Assembly: GCF_004360155.1 (NCBI RefSeq)
Contig: NZ_SAIS01000004.1
Location: 273,046-337,045, forward strand
Source: Paraglaciecola marina
GTDB taxonomy: Bacteria > Pseudomonadota > Gammaproteobacteria > Enterobacterales > Alteromonadaceae
Length of the DNA stretch: 64,000 nt
Direction of reading: 5' to 3'
This document shows, one piece after another, positions 36,337-45,810 of this stretch. Below the pieces are notes generated by a model. It ran no database searches. It was not told where the DNA came from and worked only from the letters and a program-made list of their open reading frames with translations. The position numbers were made by a program, and so were the translations under genes. Numbering within the stretch: position 1 is the stretch's first letter; each line of letters opens with the position of its first letter.

Positions 36337-37069
36337 AGGTATTCCTTTGTTGCTTTTTGCGATGTGCCACTACAAATATTACAACTGCAGCAATCGCTAA
36401 TAAAAACCACTGCGCTGCATAGGCAAGGTGCTTTTCTGGTGGCATCACGACCCTTTGCCAATGGCGTTCAAAACCGGACTCTAGATCTTGGTTTAATAGC
36501 ACCACAAAAGGTAAGAGATCCTGTTGCAAATGTTGCTGCATAATTTCTATGTCCACTTGTTGTAAAAGCTTTGGCCACTCACCATCGAGCTTTGCGGTTT
36601 CTTGTACCATTACGTTTTTAGTTGGGATGGCTACCATGCCAAAATATTCTGTTAAATCTGAATGCAGCTTTACTGCGGGCAAAGTATTGCGACTATTCAT
36701 CGCCGCAATCCAACCAAAATTAGCCAGTACCCAACCTTGTAGAGTTTTGATTGGAACTAAAACGTGGTAACCAACCCGACCTTGGTGAATTTTATTGTCA
36801 ACTAAAAAGTACCTAAAGGGGTCTGTTTCACCTTCCATGGAGATCGGCATATCTAGCATATTGTTGCTGTTATCCTTTAGCAGGTTATGTAAGGTCATTT
36901 GACCTGCATTTTCCGCTTCTTGAATTGACAACAACCTGTCAGTTTTCTCCTGTGCTCTTTGAATCTGCCAAACACCTAATGTAAACATAATGACAACTGC
37001 AAAGAATGTTACTAAGCTAGCTACCGATAAAAAATTCAATTTAGAGTTTTTCATACCCTTAGTAATCAA
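36323..37069 (-). CDS. SURF1 family oxidase assembly protein
   Basis: 248 aa with the SURF1 layout: N-terminal helix (FLSVASLVTFFAVVIMFTLGVWQIQRAQEK), a periplasmic domain with GRVGYHVLVPI and VLANFGWI, and a C-terminal helix (HLAYAAQWFLLAIAAVVIFVV). Helps insert heme a into subunit I. Confidence 0.9.
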   Translation of the reverse strand: MITKGMKNSKLNFLSVASLVTFFAVVIMFTLGVWQIQRAQEKTDRLLSIQEAENAGQMTLHNLLKDNSNNMLDMPISMEGETDPFRYFLVDNKIHQGRVGYHVLVPIKTLQGWVLANFGWIAAMNSRNTLPAVKLHSDLTEYFGMVAIPTKNVMVQETAKLDGEWPKLLQQVDIEIMQQHLQQDLLPFVVLLNQDLESGFERHWQRVVMPPEKHLAYAAQWFLLAIAAVVIFVVAHRKKQQRNTYESR

Positions 37070-37086
37070 TATTTAGGAGTAATTGG

Positions 37087-37296
37087 ATGATCATCAAAAT
37101 TCTCATTGGCGCATTACTGTTGTTTATGTTGTTCAACCTATTTAAAGCCATGATGATCATGTTAAAAAACGACCCGACTCAACCTTCAATGACTAAATTC
37201 ATTGGCCGCAGAGTCATGATATCAGCAGTTATTATCCTATTAATATTGGTGGCTATGGCAACAGGTTTGATTACACCAAACCCATCACCCTATTAA
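37087..37296 (+). CDS. DUF2909 twin-helix membrane protein
   Basis: 69 aa: two membrane helices (IKILIGALLLFMLFNLFKAM; VMISAVIILLILVAMATG) joined by a short polar loop. Occurs as a single opposite-strand gene inside cytochrome-oxidase clusters of many gammaproteobacteria. GGAG precedes the ATG. Function unknown. Confidence 0.85.
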   Translation: MIIKILIGALLLFMLFNLFKAMMIMLKNDPTQPSMTKFIGRRVMISAVIILLILVAMATGLITPNPSPY

Positions 37297-37312
37297 AAAT
37301 ATCCTCATCAAT

Positions 37313-38191
37313 TTATAAAATATAAACAAAGAAAAATAACATCACCCAAACCACGTCTACAAAATGCCAATACCAACTACCCGCCTGAAAAGCAAAGTGG
37401 TTGTCTGGAGTAAAATGTCCTTTAAAGACCCTAAGTAACATAATGAATAAAATGACAGTTCCTAGTGTTACGTGGAACCCATGAAACCCGGTCAACATAA
37501 AGAAAGTGTTGCCATAAATCCCTGCATCTAAAGTAAGACCCATTTCTGTGTAAGCGTGGATATACTCTTCAACCTGCAGAGCTAAAAATATACAACCTAA
37601 AATCACAGTAAGGCTTAACCAGATTTTTAGATTTTTTCGTTTGTTTTCTTCTAAGGCAACATGAGCCATATGACAAGTTACCGATGAAACCATCAATATA
37701 ATGGTATTTATGAGAGGTAAACCATACCAGCCCATAGCTTCTGTTTTTATGCCACCTGGCGTTTCAATCAATGGCCAAATCGCATTAAAAGTTGGCCACA
37801 AGACTTCACCTGTCATGTCATTATTAGACGCCCCACCTAACCATGGAACCGCAATAACTCTTGCGTAAAATAAGGCCCCAAAAAACGCCGCAAAAAACAT
37901 CACTTCAGAAAAAATGAACCACGCCATCCCTTGCCGATAAGAACGCCCTAATTGGGAGCTATACATACCACTCATCGATTCATGTATTTGATTTCTAAAC
38001 CAACCAAATAACATCACCACTAAGGTTATTAACCCTACAGCCAAAATATAACCGCCGTAACCTTCTTTATCTCGAGTAGTCTCAATTACAAAATTTCCAG
38101 CACCAACGGCGATAAGAAACAAAGCAACAGCTCCCATAAATGGCCAAGGGCTTTCTGCTGGTACATAATACTTTTCATATTTTTCTGACAT
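37313..38191 (-). CDS. ctaE: Cytochrome c oxidase subunit III
   Basis: 292 aa, seven helices. FSEVMFFAAFFGALFYAR, a GFHGFHVTLGT block and WYWHFVDVVWV are invariant subunit III signatures. Inner-membrane subunit of the aa3-type oxidase. It follows ctaG on the minus strand. Confidence 0.96.
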   Translation of the reverse strand: MSEKYEKYYVPAESPWPFMGAVALFLIAVGAGNFVIETTRDKEGYGGYILAVGLITLVVMLFGWFRNQIHESMSGMYSSQLGRSYRQGMAWFIFSEVMFFAAFFGALFYARVIAVPWLGGASNNDMTGEVLWPTFNAIWPLIETPGGIKTEAMGWYGLPLINTIILMVSSVTCHMAHVALEENKRKNLKIWLSLTVILGCIFLALQVEEYIHAYTEMGLTLDAGIYGNTFFMLTGFHGFHVTLGTVILFIMLLRVFKGHFTPDNHFAFQAGSWYWHFVDVVWVMLFFFVYIL

Positions 38192-38209
38192 TTTTGCTCT
38201 CCTAACCCC

Positions 38210-38767
38210 TTAATTCATCGCCACAACTTCTGCTGAAGCCGTGACGTTGTATAGGGTGTATTGAACGGTAAAATAAGTAATATTTTTAGGTAGTTGTGGG
38301 TCAACATAAAACTTCATTGGCATGAGCACTTCTTCTCCAGCCTGTAAGGTTTGTTGCTCAAAACAAAAACACTCTGTTTTATTCATGTAAAGTGCTGCAG
38401 GTCCAGGAGATACAGAAGGTACAGCCTGCCCTACAATTAAAGACTTAGTAGGGTTTCGAACATAGAAGTTTACTTGGCTCATTTCACCCGGGTGAACTTT
38501 TACTTGTCTGGTTTTGGCTTTAAATTCCCAGGGCATGCCTGTATTTATACGAGTGATAAAATCCACTGTAATGAGCCGACTTGTATCTACCTCAACTGAC
38601 TCGTAAACCGCTGCTACTTCGGATGTTTTGCCGTTTATCCCCAATGCATCACACAACACGTCATAAAGCGGCACTAAGGCAAACCCAAAGCCAAACATCC
38701 CCAGAACGATAGCCATTAACTTCACTACCATTTTGCTATTTTTGCGTTGCGCTTGCTGCTTATCCAT
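38210..38767 (-). CDS. ctaG: Cytochrome c oxidase assembly protein CtaG/Cox11
   Basis: 185 aa. A single N-terminal helix (GMFGFGFALVPLYDVLCDALG), then a beta-sandwich with KTECFCFEQQTL, the CxC copper-binding motif, and MPMKFYVDP. Delivers copper to CuB of subunit I. Between ctaD and ctaE, the usual place. Confidence 0.95.
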   Translation of the reverse strand: MDKQQAQRKNSKMVVKLMAIVLGMFGFGFALVPLYDVLCDALGINGKTSEVAAVYESVEVDTSRLITVDFITRINTGMPWEFKAKTRQVKVHPGEMSQVNFYVRNPTKSLIVGQAVPSVSPGPAALYMNKTECFCFEQQTLQAGEEVLMPMKFYVDPQLPKNITYFTVQYTLYNVTASAEVVAMN

Positions 38768-38786
38768 AGGAATTGCCCTACTGTGT

Positions 38787-40400
38787 CTACTTCACTTCAG
38801 GTGGAGTTTCAAAGGTGTGATAAGGTGCAGGAGAGGGGATTTCCCACTCTAACCCTTCAGCGCCTTCCCATACCTGGTCCGATACAGGCTCACCTTTTTT
38901 CTTACAGGCTTTAATCAATAAGGCTAAGAAAATAAGTTGTGATAAACCAAATGCAAAGCCACCAATGCTTATCCATTTATTGAAATCGGCAAACTGTAAG
39001 GCGTAATCAGGAATTCGCCTAGGCATGCCCGCCAACCCTACAAAATGCATAGGGAAAAACAGCACATTGACTGAAATAAGTGAACACCAGAAATGCCATT
39101 TAGCTAAGCCAATATCAAACATTTTCCCAGTCCACTTAGGTAGCCAATAATACACTGCCGCCATAATAGAAAAGATTGCACCTGTTACTAATACATAATG
39201 AAAATGAGCCACCACAAAATAGGTATCATGGTATTGAAAATCCACTGGAGTGATAGCCAACATCAGGCCAGACAAGCCCCCTATGGTAAATAACACAATA
39301 AAGGCTAAGGCAAATAGCATAGGCACTTCAAATGTCATTGAGCCGCGCCACATAGTGGCAACCCAGTTAAACACTTTTACCCCAGTAGGTACCGAGATCA
39401 ACATAGTAGCAAACATAAAAAACAGCTCGGCAGCCACTGGCATACCCGTAGTAAACATATGATGTGCCCAAACAATGAATGACAACAAAGCAATAGAAGC
39501 TGTGGCGTAAACCATAGAGGCATAACCAAATAAACGCTTTCTGGCAAAAGTTGGAATGATCTGCGAAATAATGCCAAAGGCTGGCAAAATCATTATGTAC
39601 ACTTCTGGGTGCCCAAAGAACCAAAAGATATGCTGGAACATGACAGGGTCACCACCACCAGCAGCATCAAAAAAGCTGGTACCAAAGAACTTATCTGTGA
39701 GTACCATAGTTACAGCACCCGCTAAAACAGGCATAACGGCGATAAGTAAAAACGCAGTAATCAGCCAAGTCCAAACAAACAAGGGCATTTTCATCCAAGT
39801 CATACCCGGCGCCCGCATGTTCCAGATTGTAACTATCACATTGATTGCGCCCATAATCGAAGACGCCCCCATAATATGCACCGCAAATACAAACAAAGCG
39901 GTGCCATCATTGCTGTAAGTGGTTGAAAGAGGTGCATAAAATGTCCAACCAAATGCAGGTCCGCCACCTTCCATAAATAACGAAGACAACAAAATTGCAA
40001 AGGCAAAAGGCAAGATCCAAAAACTCCAGTTATTCATTCTAGGCAAAGCCATATCTGGCGCCCCTATCATCATAGGGATCAACCAGTTAGCTAAACCTGT
40101 AAAAGCGGGCATAACCGCTCCAAACACCATGATCAAACCATGAACAGTGGTCATCTGATTAAAAAAGTTCGGCTCTACAATTTGCAAACCGGGTTGAAAT
40201 AATTCAGCGCGAATCACCATAGCCATCGCGCCGCCGGTTAGAAACATAATAAACGCAAACCACAGATACAAAGTACCTATGTCTTTATGGTTAGTGGTAT
40301 ATAACCAACGCTTTATACCTGTTGGAATATGATGTTCATGGTGCTCTTCGTCATGAGGGCCATCATGATGAGTGTCATTTGTTGTTGCAGTCATGGTCAC
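38787..40400 (-). CDS. ctaD: Cytochrome c oxidase subunit I
   Basis: 537 aa with 12 helices. Heme/CuB ligands are visible: [25 protein letters not shown] (the His-Tyr cross-link site), WAHHMFTTG (CuB His pair) and [12 protein letters not shown]. The H-rich N-terminal tail ([16 protein letters not shown]) is unusual but common in marine relatives. Catalytic subunit reducing oxygen to water and pumping protons. Confidence 0.97.
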   Translation of the reverse strand: MTMTATTNDTHHDGPHDEEHHEHHIPTGIKRWLYTTNHKDIGTLYLWFAFIMFLTGGAMAMVIRAELFQPGLQIVEPNFFNQMTTVHGLIMVFGAVMPAFTGLANWLIPMMIGAPDMALPRMNNWSFWILPFAFAILLSSLFMEGGGPAFGWTFYAPLSTTYSNDGTALFVFAVHIMGASSIMGAINVIVTIWNMRAPGMTWMKMPLFVWTWLITAFLLIAVMPVLAGAVTMVLTDKFFGTSFFDAAGGGDPVMFQHIFWFFGHPEVYIMILPAFGIISQIIPTFARKRLFGYASMVYATASIALLSFIVWAHHMFTTGMPVAAELFFMFATMLISVPTGVKVFNWVATMWRGSMTFEVPMLFALAFIVLFTIGGLSGLMLAITPVDFQYHDTYFVVAHFHYVLVTGAIFSIMAAVYYWLPKWTGKMFDIGLAKWHFWCSLISVNVLFFPMHFVGLAGMPRRIPDYALQFADFNKWISIGGFAFGLSQLIFLALLIKACKKKGEPVSDQVWEGAEGLEWEIPSPAPYHTFETPPEVK

Positions 40401-40405
40401 CTCTC

Positions 40406-41560
40406 CTATTGTCCGTTTAATGCGGCGTTAATATCTTTAGCTTGCACCAAGTCACCTGTGTTATTACCCCAAGCATTACGCTCGTATGTGATAACAGCAG
40501 CCAATTCAGACATGGTTAACTGCTTGGCGTAAGCTTGCATGGCGGTCCCAGATACACCATTGAGCACAATACTGATATGTTTAGGCTGGTCAGCAATAGC
40601 AATTTGACTGCCTTTTAAGGCTGGGAACACCCCTTGTAGCCCTTCACCATTTGGCATGTGGCAGGCGGCACAGTTGGCATTGTAAATTTTTTCACCTTGC
40701 TCCATAGCTTCAGCCATGGTCATATTCATTGCCAGTAATCTTTGCTCTTCTTCTTTTGCTTTTAACTGAATATCTTCTTGCTCTGTAATCCAGTTCTTAT
40801 AATCAGTTGGCTCTTTTGCAATCACAACAATAGGCATAAAACCGTGGTCTTTTCCGCATAACTCAGCACATTGGCCACGATAAATACCGGGGTCGTTAAC
40901 TAACGCCCATGCATCATTAATAAACCCGGGGTTGGCATCTTGTTTAACTGCAAAATCTGGTACCCACCAAGCGTGGATAACATCATCAGAAGTAATTAAA
41001 AACCGGACCTTTTCACCTGTGGGGATAACTAAAGGCCTATCAACTTCAAGAAGATAGTTTTCACCTTTTTCAAATTTTCCTGATATTTGTTCGGCTTGGG
41101 TGGCCATTTTTGAATAATATTCCACATCATTATCCATATACTTGTAATGCCATTTCCACTGAGATCCCGTTACCAAAACCGTGACACCGGGTTCACTCGC
41201 ATCTTCCATGTCGATCAATAGCTTCATGGCTGGCACTGCCATAGCAATTAAAATGATAAAAGGGATAACCGTCCAGGCTATTTCCACCTTCACACTTTCG
41301 TGAAAATTAGCGGGCTTAGCCCCTCTAGATTTGCGATGAAAATACATAGATATAAACATGGCGATAAACACGCCCGCACCAATGACGATACATATAATGA
41401 ACATCAACATATGCATGTCATAAACTTCAGCGCTGATATCAGTCACGCCTTTAGTCATATTTAACTGATATTGATCAATATTATCCGTGGCTTCTGCAAA
41501 CACTGGAGTGGTCATTAACAAGGACAGCAATACTCCAGCCTTGGGTAAAATTCTCTTCAC
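40406..41560 (-). CDS. ctaC: Cytochrome c oxidase subunit II with fused cytochrome c domain
   Basis: 384 aa. Signal peptide, two membrane helices, then the CuA domain (His196, [12 protein letters not shown] with Cys231, Cys235, His239, Met242) and a C-terminal cytochrome c domain with CAACH (297-301). The fusion makes this a caa3-type enzyme. GTG start at 41560 with GAGG upstream. First gene of the operon; the 310-bp gap to lexA holds its promoter region, including a palindrome TTGTAT-AAA-ATACAA at 41726-41740. Confidence 0.96.
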   Translation of the reverse strand: MKRILPKAGVLLSLLMTTPVFAEATDNIDQYQLNMTKGVTDISAEVYDMHMLMFIICIVIGAGVFIAMFISMYFHRKSRGAKPANFHESVKVEIAWTVIPFIILIAMAVPAMKLLIDMEDASEPGVTVLVTGSQWKWHYKYMDNDVEYYSKMATQAEQISGKFEKGENYLLEVDRPLVIPTGEKVRFLITSDDVIHAWWVPDFAVKQDANPGFINDAWALVNDPGIYRGQCAELCGKDHGFMPIVVIAKEPTDYKNWITEQEDIQLKAKEEEQRLLAMNMTMAEAMEQGEKIYNANCAACHMPNGEGLQGVFPALKGSQIAIADQPKHISIVLNGVSGTAMQAYAKQLTMSELAAVITYERNAWGNNTGDLVQAKDINAALNGQ

Positions 41561-41836
41561 TTTGACACCTCACAAACAGGAAACGTATTTCTATTTATTC
41601 ATTGTAAAAAACATTAGAAGCGAAAAATCACGCGGAACAATGGTTAATAATACGTTAATTTATTGTTACATCTTGATACGAGAGTGTTAAGAATGACTTA
41701 CTTTATGGGGGTTAGTCTAGCTTTTTTGTATAAAATACAATCTAATGGTTATTTTTTAAACAATTAAATGTTAAAAAACTTATATTGCTCAATAGAATCA
41801 AAGAATTATAGCGAGGAAAACAAAAGATAAAGAAAA

Positions 41837-41857
41837 GCGCAACCTGGGCAATTGCGC
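41837..41857 (-). terminator. Rho-independent terminator of lexA
   Basis: GCGCAA/TTGCGC with a 9-nt loop, followed on the minus strand by TTTTCTTTATC, starting 13 bp after the lexA stop. Confidence 0.75.
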
Positions 41858-41870
41858 CAAAATAGCTTAT

Positions 41871-42494
41871 TTACATCCAATCAGCGTTACGAATTACACC
41901 AACAGCAATACCTTCGATATTGAAAGGTTGATTAGCCAAATCAACTTTAATAGGCGCAAAGTCATCGTTCTCAGCATGCAGTAACACTTCACGGCCCTTT
42001 TTCTCTAGGCGTTTTACTGTCACATCTTCATCTACACGAGCCACAACAACTTGACCATTATGGACATCAGTAGTGCGATGCACGGCTAATAAATCACCGT
42101 CCAAAATACCGATATCTTTCATACTCATACCGTTTACTCTCAATAAAAAATCAGCACTGGGCTTAAACAAACTAGGATCAACTTGATAATGCCCCTCAAC
42201 ATGCTCTTGAGCTAAGATAGGCTCACCAGCAGCAACCTGACCAATTAGTGGTAAACCAAGATCTTCAAGTTGGTCTTCAATAGGTGTGTTGAGTTTTATA
42301 CCGCGAGAAGTTCCCGGTAAAATTTCGATAACCCCTTTACGTGCCAAAGCTTTTAAATGCTCTTCAGCTGCATTGGCTGATTTAAAACCAAGGTTTCTGG
42401 CAATTTCAGCTCGGGTGGGGGGCATACCTGTATCTAACATAGTATCTTTTATGAGTTGTAAAACTTCTTCTTGTCGTTTCGTTAATGGACGCAT
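41871..42494 (-). CDS. lexA: SOS repressor LexA
   Basis: 207 aa. Winged-helix DNA-binding domain ([35 protein letters not shown]), self-cleavage site Ala89-Gly90 (VAAGEP), catalytic Ser124 (NGMSMKD) and Lys161 (VTVKRLEKK). Represses DNA-damage genes until RecA promotes autocleavage. Two SOS boxes lie just upstream, so it autoregulates. Confidence 0.97.
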   Translation of the reverse strand: MRPLTKRQEEVLQLIKDTMLDTGMPPTRAEIARNLGFKSANAAEEHLKALARKGVIEILPGTSRGIKLNTPIEDQLEDLGLPLIGQVAAGEPILAQEHVEGHYQVDPSLFKPSADFLLRVNGMSMKDIGILDGDLLAVHRTTDVHNGQVVVARVDEDVTVKRLEKKGREVLLHAENDDFAPIKVDLANQPFNIEGIAVGVIRNADWM

Positions 42495-42501
42495 AACCAG
42501 C

Positions 42502-42536
42502 CTGTTTATCTATACAGTTAGTGTGAGTATATACAG
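42502..42536 (-). promoter_or_regulatory. Two LexA (SOS) boxes upstream of lexA
   Basis: CTGTTTATCTATACAG (42502-42517) fits CTGT-N8-ACAG perfectly; GTGTGAGTATATACAG (42521-42536) has one mismatch. Starts are 19 bp apart, matching the double-box arrangement common for lexA. Confidence 0.88.
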
Positions 42537-42711
42537 TTATTTAAAAACCTCAAATTTGTTTTACATTGATAGTTTAAACAAACAGCTAAAAGCTGTTTTG
42601 AATACATACCAAAGTTAAATATTTAATACCGAAAATAAAAACACTTTTTAATAAAGTTCTGTTTACAACTTAACTTTTTTTCGTTTAATCAATTACCAAT
42701 CGGAACTGGCG

Positions 42712-43095
42712 ATGCGTATTATTCAGATTTTATTAATAGTGGTACTAGTTTCCACACTACAGGCATGCTCTTTGGGCCACTTAAGGGCCGTTAGGGATGC
42801 AATGGCAGAGCAAAATGGTGAGGAAGTATACTATCCGAATCAAAGTGATAGCTCTTATGCGGGTGACGTCAAGTTTATAAGAGGAGTGTGGAACGGCTAT
42901 GCATACTTTTCGCTAGATAACACAGGCGATGAATATTGCCGAGCTCGAGTGACTAACGAAGACGGCACTGAGAAGTATTACAATTTAAGACCATATGAAG
43001 ATACTGGTGACATGGACGCAAGCTTATATAATCTCCCCTATGGTATATATGCTCGGTGCGGAAACGGCAGTCAAGTTTTTGATTCTTATTTTTGA
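42712..43095 (+). CDS. Small lipoprotein of unknown function
   Basis: 127 aa. Signal peptide with lipobox LQAC (IIQILLIVVLVSTLQACS). The mature part is acidic and aromatic with two Cys (EYCRARV; YARCGNGS) that may form a disulfide. No family recognised. First gene on the lexA side of the accessory block. Confidence 0.65.
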   Translation: MRIIQILLIVVLVSTLQACSLGHLRAVRDAMAEQNGEEVYYPNQSDSSYAGDVKFIRGVWNGYAYFSLDNTGDEYCRARVTNEDGTEKYYNLRPYEDTGDMDASLYNLPYGIYARCGNGSQVFDSYF

Positions 43096-43253
43096 AGAAG
43101 AGCTGGCGTTGATCATTTACGAGACACAGGGAATGTGATTACTTACGGAAAATGACCCAATGCCAGATAACCTCTGCCCCTCTTTTAATCTCTCTCTGCG
43201 AAAGCCAATTACCTTTCCCTGCGAAATAATTGTCAACCCGATGGCAACACTTT

Positions 43254-43943
43254 TTACGGCAAAGCCTTACATGGAATATCAAAGTCAACATGGTAGTGTT
43301 CATCATGTCTGACCCAAGAGGGCGTCTTAGAAAACTGGATATATTTCTTTAGATATGGCCCATAGGATGTTTTGAATAGTTCAGGTTGCAGCTTAGGATC
43401 AAATATCACTCGCCACAAATTTACACCGTGAGCAAGCGCTGCTTTATGCAGAGCAACAATATGTGCAGCCAATGCAATATAATCTATAGAGTAATTTTTG
43501 TAACTTCCGTCGTTATCAAACTCAATGTTATAGCCAAACTTGTTGAAGACATGTGTAGGTAAATGAACTGACTCTCCCAACTCATTAACAACAGGAGTCA
43601 TAAAATCAACCGACAAGCCATTTTGATGAGTTTTGTGTGGTTTAAATACACCGCCCTCCGCAAACCCAGTTTCGGCGTATTTGAATACTTTATAGGGCAA
43701 CTCTTCACCTAAAGATTTGTAGGCATCTACCAGAATACTTATAACTTCTGAGTGAACATATGTCCTTCCAGCAAGACGCGCTACTCTGCTATAGGTAACA
43801 TAATTATCTCCAGAACTTGGCATCTCAACACCATTTTCCAGCCGCCCTTTTGCGGTCGTGCCATAACAACTGCTTTTTTCTGCAGAGGCAACATAAGAAA
43901 ATAGACTCAAGCCCATCACTAAAAATTTTAGAGCCTTTCTCAT
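43254..43943 (-). CDS. MepA-like penicillin-insensitive murein endopeptidase
   Basis: 229 aa with a signal peptide (ALKFLVMGLSLFSYVASAE). LAS-family zinc motifs: THQNGLSVDFMTPV (H-x6-D) and HDEHYHVDFDIPC (second metal His). Predicted to cut peptidoglycan cross-links in the periplasm. The start overlaps the preceding gene by 4 bp; last gene of a five-gene minus-strand run. Confidence 0.8.
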   Translation of the reverse strand: MRKALKFLVMGLSLFSYVASAEKSSCYGTTAKGRLENGVEMPSSGDNYVTYSRVARLAGRTYVHSEVISILVDAYKSLGEELPYKVFKYAETGFAEGGVFKPHKTHQNGLSVDFMTPVVNELGESVHLPTHVFNKFGYNIEFDNDGSYKNYSIDYIALAAHIVALHKAALAHGVNLWRVIFDPKLQPELFKTSYGPYLKKYIQFSKTPSWVRHDEHYHVDFDIPCKALP

Positions 43944-44437
43944 GGCCTTTTTAATCTCCAGCTAACACTGTAAAAAATAGCCGCGCCGGCTAAGCCACTG
44001 TACAGACATACTTTATGTAACATTGTTACCGATATTAAACTTAAAAATTGATTATCTAAGGTAAATGGAAAGAAGGGTTCAACATCTAAATGCATAATAC
44101 TATCGAGTAAAACATGACTAAAACTACCAATGAAAGCACTCAAAAACACCACCCACCAGGCAATTGAAATAGGATTTTCATACTTCGAAATCCTGAGTAC
44201 CTTCAAACCAAACTCAGATAAATATTTGCCTGATATTCCAGCAAGAATGGCAATGATAGTGGCGCCAATATAAGTATGACTAAAACCATGCAAATGACCT
44301 TCACCAGAAAGTAAAACGACTAGGGGTTGAATATCCATTACAATCTGAGTCCAACCAAATACCATCAAGCTAAAGCTACCCCGTAGCAATGATTTAATGA
44401 AAATTCCCGGCCCCATATGAATTGGTGTAAAAGGCAT
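43940..44437 (-). CDS. Integral membrane YdjM/DUF4184-like protein
   Basis: 165 aa, about four helices. The N-terminal PFTPIHMGPG and later FSHTYIG and SHVLLDSIMH supply His/Asp residues like those of membrane-bound metal-dependent hydrolase-like proteins. Overlaps the upstream hydrolase by one base (TGATG-type junction). Activity unproven. Confidence 0.6.
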   Translation of the reverse strand: MPFTPIHMGPGIFIKSLLRGSFSLMVFGWTQIVMDIQPLVVLLSGEGHLHGFSHTYIGATIIAILAGISGKYLSEFGLKVLRISKYENPISIAWWVVFLSAFIGSFSHVLLDSIMHLDVEPFFPFTLDNQFLSLISVTMLHKVCLYSGLAGAAIFYSVSWRLKRP

Positions 44438-45132
44438 TAAGAATTTCCTTTATGATTCATTATTAAAGCAACCGCTTTAGAAATTAGTTGTGATGATTCT
44501 TTAGGTTTGGCTTGTAATACAAAGTGAGGCCCATCAATTTCAATGTACTCAATATTTTTGAATACATTACAAAGTTCTCGGCTTTTTCTTGGCATGATAA
44601 GCCTATCTGACATTGCTTGAATATAAACAGTAGGCACTTCAAAGTTAGCCTGAGGGAGCCTCTGTTGACTCATAACAGCTAATCTACTTTTTAAAATTTG
44701 CTCTGGGATAGATTTAATTACTGTTATAAATTTTGACAAAAGTGCTTCTGATGCATTTTGACCAAGTAATAAAATTTTATGGCCAATTTTGGATAACGGG
44801 GCTGACGCCAATGCTTTTAGTGGTAAAACCTTAACTATTGGTAGTAGGTACCTGTTAGGGCAACTTAGAAAGCTAGCTACGAAAATAACACCTTTTATAT
44901 TAGAGGGGCTTCGCTTAAGTAACTCTGGCACAATGCCACCCGAAAACGACTCAGCTAGTAATATAAAGTCTTCATTTAGTAATTGCATTTCTATTGCTCT
45001 AGCTAAAGACAAATAATCTTGGGGACCGCATTGTGGCAAAGAAATAACTAATTTCTCACCGTCATAACATGACAAAAATTCTTCAAATAGGTCTCCTGTA
45101 CCATCCATTCCTGGCAATAATACTAATTTCAA
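44437..45132 (-). CDS. Alpha/beta hydrolase
   Basis: 231 aa. LLPGMDGTGDLFEEF supplies the oxyanion region, LLAESFSGGIVPEL the nucleophile elbow (Ser in S-x-S-G-G context), SDRLIMP the acid, and GPHFVLQ the His. No lid domain is evident. Substrate unknown. Member of the 43.2-47.3 kb operon. Confidence 0.8.
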   Translation of the reverse strand: MKLVLLPGMDGTGDLFEEFLSCYDGEKLVISLPQCGPQDYLSLARAIEMQLLNEDFILLAESFSGGIVPELLKRSPSNIKGVIFVASFLSCPNRYLLPIVKVLPLKALASAPLSKIGHKILLLGQNASEALLSKFITVIKSIPEQILKSRLAVMSQQRLPQANFEVPTVYIQAMSDRLIMPRKSRELCNVFKNIEYIEIDGPHFVLQAKPKESSQLISKAVALIMNHKGNS

Positions 45133-45144
45133 AATATAGACCTT

Positions 45145-45810
45145 TTATTCCCAGCTAAGACCATCGGGCAATTTATGCCCACTAAATTCAATATGTATAA
45201 CTCGCCTGTGATTTGGGGATATGGCCTTGCTTGACGCATGTAATATTAAAGGGTTCATAATCAACATGTCACCGGCTTTGGCTTCACACTCAATAGATTC
45301 ATCTCTATTTACAACATCATCTATGTCGCCTTGCCTTAATACCCCTAGCAGATGACTATCTGGGACCACTTTTAAACATCCGTTTTGAGCATTTGAATCA
45401 TCTAGATGAACCCTAAAAGCAATCATGTCATTTAAAGCATCCACACTTGGCTGAACATGATGAATACCATCTTTTACCGTCCAAGGTCCCCAACCATCAA
45501 TATCTTGTTTTTTGTTAACCGATACCGTTTTATCTTGATGCCAACTGACTAACCAATTTTTATCTGGTGTTTTATCAAATAGAATCACCCTAACAAGTTG
45601 CGGCTCTTTACCCAGAAATAACCTGGCTTTGGCTAACACCTTTTCTGACTGAACAAGATTGGAAATACAAGCAAATTTCTTTTCAGCGTTACGAACCCCA
45701 TGCATAGATTCATTGCTATCACTTAAGGTTAGATCATCAATCAAAGCTGCAACTTCTACTTGAGATAAAAACTCGTCATGAAATGCAAAACCCTGTTCTA
45801 AGTTATTCAT
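45145..45810 (-). CDS. Phytanoyl-CoA dioxygenase (PhyH) family oxygenase
   Basis: 221 aa. Fe(II)/2-oxoglutarate oxygenase core: SWHQDKTV (HxD metal ligands), NGCLKVVPDSHLLG, GDMLIMNPLILHASSKA (distal His) and an Arg-containing RRVIHIEFS (2-oxoglutarate). All ligands are present, so it is probably active. Overlaps the FAD oxidoreductase gene by 8 bp. Substrate unknown. Confidence 0.87.
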   Translation of the reverse strand: MNNLEQGFAFHDEFLSQVEVAALIDDLTLSDSNESMHGVRNAEKKFACISNLVQSEKVLAKARLFLGKEPQLVRVILFDKTPDKNWLVSWHQDKTVSVNKKQDIDGWGPWTVKDGIHHVQPSVDALNDMIAFRVHLDDSNAQNGCLKVVPDSHLLGVLRQGDIDDVVNRDESIECEAKAGDMLIMNPLILHASSKAISPNHRRVIHIEFSGHKLPDGLSWE